A stretch of DNA of 64,000 nucleotides from Lentzea jiangxiensis (GTDB taxonomy: Bacteria; Actinomycetota; Actinomycetes; Mycobacteriales; Pseudonocardiaceae). The stretch covers positions 1 to 64,000 of the forward strand of contig NZ_FNIX01000022.1 in the NCBI RefSeq assembly GCF_900104175.1. Reading direction: 5' to 3'. The translations under genes were made by a program, and so were the position numbers. Position 1 is the first letter of the stretch, and each line of letters starts with the position of its first letter. Below the pieces are notes generated by a model. The model saw only the letters and a list, made by a program, of their open reading frames with translations. It was not told where the DNA came from and searched no databases. Positions 61,115 through 64,000 of the stretch are shown here, in pieces.

Positions 61115-62202
61115 ACCGCCACCCCCGCCCGCAGGTGCCGCGTCGCCCAGCGCAGTTCCGCCGCGATGCCGTCGGCGAGATCACCCGCACCAGGCAGCAC
61201 GGTCCAGGTGTAGGTCTCCACTTCGACGTGGGTGCCGGGGTCCACCGCCGCCACCGCGGCCACGAGCACGTCGGTGGTCGACGTGAGCGGTGCGGGCGGA
61301 ACAGCGTGCAGCGGCACGTGGAAGTGCACGCGCCACGGGTGCTCGGCGGGCAGGGTCTCGAACGCCTCCGGCAGGTCGTCCGCCGCCAGGACACCGCCGG
61401 GGGTGTTCTCCCGGACCTGGTGCAGGTAGCGGGGTTCGCTGTACGCGGCGACCGCCCTCCTGCCCGCCGCGGTACCGGGCTCCGCCACCTCCAGTGCCGC
61501 CGACGCCTGCACCTTGACCACGTCCAGCCCCGCTGCGCGGATCGACGCGACCGCCTCGGCCGGATCGGCGAACGACACCGCGAGGTGACAGGTGTCCAGG
61601 CAGATCCCGACGTGGCCGGGATCGACCCGGCCGGCCAGCCAGCCGACCGCGTCGGCGACGGTGTCCAGCACACAGCCCGGTTCCGGCTCGACGGCCAGCC
61701 TGATCGGCCTGCCGTGCCGGTGGGTCTCGGCGCGCAAGGACAGGGTGAGTTCGGCGAGAGCCCCAGCGGCACGGTCGTCGTCGCGGCCCGTCCACGGCTC
61801 CCGCCAGGCCAGCGGCAGGGTCGAGATGCTGCCGTACGACGCGGAATCGGGCAGCAGGTCGGCCAGCACGGCCGCACAGTCCACCGTGTACCGCAGGCGG
61901 CGCGGATCGGTCCACGTCGGTAAGTACACCGCGTGTTTGACCACCTCGTCGTGGAAGTCGCCGTACGGGAACGCGTTGAGCGTCGAGACCGTCAGCCCTC
62001 TGCTCGCGAGTTCGGCGCGGAAGTGCTGCCGTGCGGTGCCGTCCTGCGCGAGTCCTCGTGCGACCGGCGCGGGCAGCCACAGTCCCAGTGCGAGCGTGTC
62101 CGCCTCCAGCGCCTCCCTCACCCGGACCGCGTGCCGGTCGAGCTGGGCCAGGATGCCCGCGAGGTCGGGAGCAGGGTGGACGTTGGTGCAGTAGGCGATC
62201 AC
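61111..62202 (-). CDS. eboE: EboE-like metabolite-traffic protein
   Basis: 363 residues, TIM-barrel sugar-isomerase-like fold. MIAYCTNVHPAPDLAGILAQ is the family start, followed by LNAFPYGDFHDEVVKHAVYL, LAVEPEPGCVLDT, HVGICLDTCHLAVSFADP and RVHFHVPLHAVPP. Metal ligands (Glu, Asp, His) are in place. In cyanobacteria and other bacteria Ebo proteins handle membrane delivery or export of precursors of specialised metabolites. The start overlaps the eboB stop (ATGA). Confidence 0.85.
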   Translation of the reverse strand: MIAYCTNVHPAPDLAGILAQLDRHAVRVREALEADTLALGLWLPAPVARGLAQDGTARQHFRAELASRGLTVSTLNAFPYGDFHDEVVKHAVYLPTWTDPRRLRYTVDCAAVLADLLPDSASYGSISTLPLAWREPWTGRDDDRAAGALAELTLSLRAETHRHGRPIRLAVEPEPGCVLDTVADAVGWLAGRVDPGHVGICLDTCHLAVSFADPAEAVASIRAAGLDVVKVQASAALEVAEPGTAAGRRAVAAYSEPRYLHQVRENTPGGVLAADDLPEAFETLPAEHPWRVHFHVPLHAVPPAPLTSTTDVLVAAVAAVDPGTHVEVETYTWTVLPGAGDLADGIAAELRWATRHLRAGVAV

Positions 62203-63053
62203 CGTTCACCCCGCAGCACCGAGCTACCGGTGGCCACGTCGACCGCGCCCGCCGCCACCGGTTCGAGCGCCAGCCTGCCGCTCTGGCCGTAGAACTCGAC
62301 CGGGTTGCGCCACAACACCGAGTCCACTTCGGACTCGGCGAACCCGGCGTCCAGCATCGCCAACCCGGTCTTGCGGGTCTTCAGCGGATCGGACCGGCCC
62401 CAGTCGGCAGCGGAGTTGACCAGCATCCGCTCGGTGCCGTACTCGGCGAGCAGCGCCACCATCCGCGCCTCGTCCATCTTGGTGTCCGGGTAGACGGAGA
62501 ACCCCATCCAGCAGCCCGCGTCCGCCACCATCGCGACGGTGGTCTCGTTGAGGTGGTCGACCAGGACGCGGTGCGGCGCCAGGCCCGACTCGCGGACCAC
62601 GTCCAGCGTTCGCTTCGTGCCCTCCTGCTTGTCCCGGTGCGGTGTGTGCACGAGGACCGGCAGGTCGTACCTCAGCGCCAGTTCCAGTTGGCGCGCGAAC
62701 GCGTCGTCCTCCTCCGGCGTCATCGAGTCGTACCCGACCTCGCCGACCGCGACCACACCGTCCTTGGCCAGGTAGCGCGGCAGCACGTCCAGCACCTCGG
62801 CGCACCGGGGGTCGTTGGCCTCCTTGGGGTTCAGGGCGAGCGCGCAGTGGTGTGCGATGCCGAACTGGGCGGCGCGGAACCGCTCCCACCCGAGCAGGCT
62901 GTCGAAGTAGTCGACGAACGAGCCGACGTTCGTCCGGGGCTGGCCGAGCCAGAACGCGGGCTCGACCAGCGCTCGCACGCCGGCGTCGCGCATGGCCTCG
63001 TAGTCGTCGGTGGTGCGAGACGTCATGTGGATGTGCGGGTCGAAGATGCGCAT
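62199..63053 (-). CDS. eboB: EboB: TatD-family metal hydrolase
   Basis: 284 residues. TatD signature: HIH at the N-terminus (MRIFDPHIHMTSRTTDDY), VAVGEVGYDSMTPEEDDAF, PVLVHTPHRDK, VLVDHLNE, and LVNSAADWGRSDPLKT. ATG 63053 overlaps the stop of the upstream gene (TGATG); GTG 63056 is the alternative. Two-metal phosphoesterase-type active site; the natural substrate in the Ebo pathway is unknown. Confidence 0.88.
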   Translation of the reverse strand: MRIFDPHIHMTSRTTDDYEAMRDAGVRALVEPAFWLGQPRTNVGSFVDYFDSLLGWERFRAAQFGIAHHCALALNPKEANDPRCAEVLDVLPRYLAKDGVVAVGEVGYDSMTPEEDDAFARQLELALRYDLPVLVHTPHRDKQEGTKRTLDVVRESGLAPHRVLVDHLNETTVAMVADAGCWMGFSVYPDTKMDEARMVALLAEYGTERMLVNSAADWGRSDPLKTRKTGLAMLDAGFAESEVDSVLWRNPVEFYGQSGRLALEPVAAGAVDVATGSSVLRGER

Positions 63054-64000
63054 CACGATGCCTTTCCGAGCAGGGCGAGAGCGTCGGCGGGCACGGGACG
63101 GCCGGCCGCGCGGCGTTCGTCGGCGAACGCGGCCACCATGCGCAGCAGCTCCGCGTCGGAGTGCCGGTCGAGACCGTCGACCACGGCCAGTGGAATGCCC
63201 ATGAACAGGCACTTGAGCACGCCGTGCCGCCACGCGTGCCGGCCGAGGTGCCTGGTGGCGAACGGGCCGAGTGCCGCCGCGACCAAGCCGGTCTCGTTGC
63301 TGCGCAGGGCGTCCTCGACCAACGCGATCCCGGCGGCCGGAGCACGGTCCCCCATCTCGGCCAGCCCGCGCAGGACACCTCGCCGTTCCGCGGACGTGCC
63401 GTACCGGTAGAGCCTCGTGAAGCCGTCGACCGGATCGTCGGACACGTCGGCGAATGCGGTGAGCAGGCGAACCCGAGCGGCGTCCTGTCCCGCTCCGACC
63501 GCCCTTCCCGCCGCGGGGAAGAGGGTGTCGATCACGCCGGGATCGGCGCGGACCGCCCGTTCCGCGTCGGCCAGCCACTCCGCCGCGCGCAGCGCTCGCA
63601 GCGCCCGCGCCGCCACGTCCGGTGCGGCGTGGCTGTGCCGGGGCAGCTCGACCGCGGCGACGCCGGTGTAGCCGATGCCGGTCAGTGCGGCGAGTGTGGC
63701 GGGCAGGTCCAGCTGTCCCTCACCGAACTCCAGGTGCTCGTGCACATCCGGCAGCATGTCGTCGAGTTGCACGTTGACGAGCAGCTCGCCGGCTTGCCTG
63801 ATGCACGCCGCCGCGTCCTGCGGCTCGACCGCGACGCAGTGCCCGACGTCGAGGGTGATCCGCAGCAGGTCCGGGTTCCCGAGCTCGGTCCGCAGCCGCA
63901 GTGCCTGGTCCAGCCGTTCCACGACCATTCCCGGCTCCGGCTCCAGTCCTATTGGGACGGATGGCCCGCTCTCCAGCACCGCGGCGACGCCCGACTTCAG
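63053..64000 (-). CDS. eboA: Sugar-isomerase/EboA fusion protein, 5' partial
   Basis: The frame is open to the right edge, so the N-terminus is missing. The first 110 visible residues are the second half of an AP-endonuclease-2/sugar-phosphate-isomerase barrel (LEPEPGMVVERLDQALRLR, RITLDVGHCVAVEP, HLEFGEGQLDLPATLAAL). The rest is an EboA domain (LYRYGTSAERRGVLRGLAEM, VEDALRSNETGLVAAALGPFA, HAWRHGVLKCLFMGIPLAVVDGLDRHSDAELLRMVAAFADERRAAG RPVPADALALL). The fusion of isomerase barrel with EboA is the notable feature. First visible gene of the operon eboA-eboB-eboE-phosphatase-HTH. Confidence 0.85.
   Translation of the reverse strand: MKSGVAAVLESGPSVPIGLEPEPGMVVERLDQALRLRTELGNPDLLRITLDVGHCVAVEPQDAAACIRQAGELLVNVQLDDMLPDVHEHLEFGEGQLDLPATLAALTGIGYTGVAAVELPRHSHAAPDVAARALRALRAAEWLADAERAVRADPGVIDTLFPAAGRAVGAGQDAARVRLLTAFADVSDDPVDGFTRLYRYGTSAERRGVLRGLAEMGDRAPAAGIALVEDALRSNETGLVAAALGPFATRHLGRHAWRHGVLKCLFMGIPLAVVDGLDRHSDAELLRMVAAFADERRAAGRPVPADALALLGKAS

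Noticed and set aside
1-64000. tRNA, rRNA, CRISPR arrays or replication origin
   Set aside because: No cloverleaf-like or rRNA-like stretch, repeat-spacer array or DnaA-box cluster was seen on reading both strands.

Overview
The window is very GC-rich with strong third-position GC bias. It carries GAF-ANTAR regulators, BTAD/AfsR-type regulators, DUF2188, XRE and FadR regulators, secreted polysaccharide hydrolases and serine-recombinase remnants typical of filamentous actinomycetes. Protein style (inference) suggests Pseudonocardiales, for example the Saccharothrix/Lentzea group, rather than Streptomyces. No rRNA, tRNA or CRISPR array was seen.

Layout. (1) 1-6 kb: the right end of an IS3-type element that cuts off a small gene, a cyclophilin-fold lipoprotein, a hydrolase/MFS operon divergent from an XRE regulator, and decayed copies of an XRE gene and an integrase-type transposase. 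(2) 6.2-13.1 kb: a cluster of secreted repeat proteins (RTX-like, PGRS-like glycine-rich, parallel beta-helix), two of which share a conserved, apparently structured 5' leader of about 70 nt. A GAF-ANTAR gene pair lies among them. (3) 13.9-19.3 kb: DUF2188, a second GAF-ANTAR pair, a decayed third copy, a STAS protein and mobile-element debris. (4) 19.8-27.7 kb: two tandem 1100-residue BTAD-ATPase regulators and a LuxR regulator coupled to a 56-residue protein. (5) 27.8-53.0 kb: a nearly complete extracellular-type contractile injection system (eCIS/CIS) of the actinobacterial type, mostly on the minus strand and tightly overlapped. It includes cap (DUF4255), AAA+ ATPase, DUF4157 effector-like protein, sheath, two tubes, LysM baseplate protein, VgrG spike, PAAR tip, gp25, baseplate J, a gpI-like protein and a CisA-like membrane protein with zinc ribbons and a glycan-binding domain. 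No tail-fibre gene is recognisable. Accessory genes are a secreted PD40 propeller, a second LuxR regulator, a membrane protein on the opposite strand and two small helical proteins. (6) 53.5-58.6 kb: gene remnants, a secreted GH10 xylanase behind a CebR-type operator, a damaged serine recombinase and a C39-like secreted protein. (7) 58.7-64 kb: a FadR-type regulator and a five-gene Ebo-type operon (EboA fusion, EboB, EboE, alkaline-phosphatase-fold protein, HTH) running off the right edge.

Working model: the regulators at both ends of region 5 control the injection system. The ATPase and cap serve assembly, and the CisA-like protein would tether the particle to the membrane. The absence of a fibre gene fits a particle acting within the producer, as described for Streptomyces CIS. 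Regions 1-3 and 6 hold many decayed genes and behave like a recombination-prone accessory zone.
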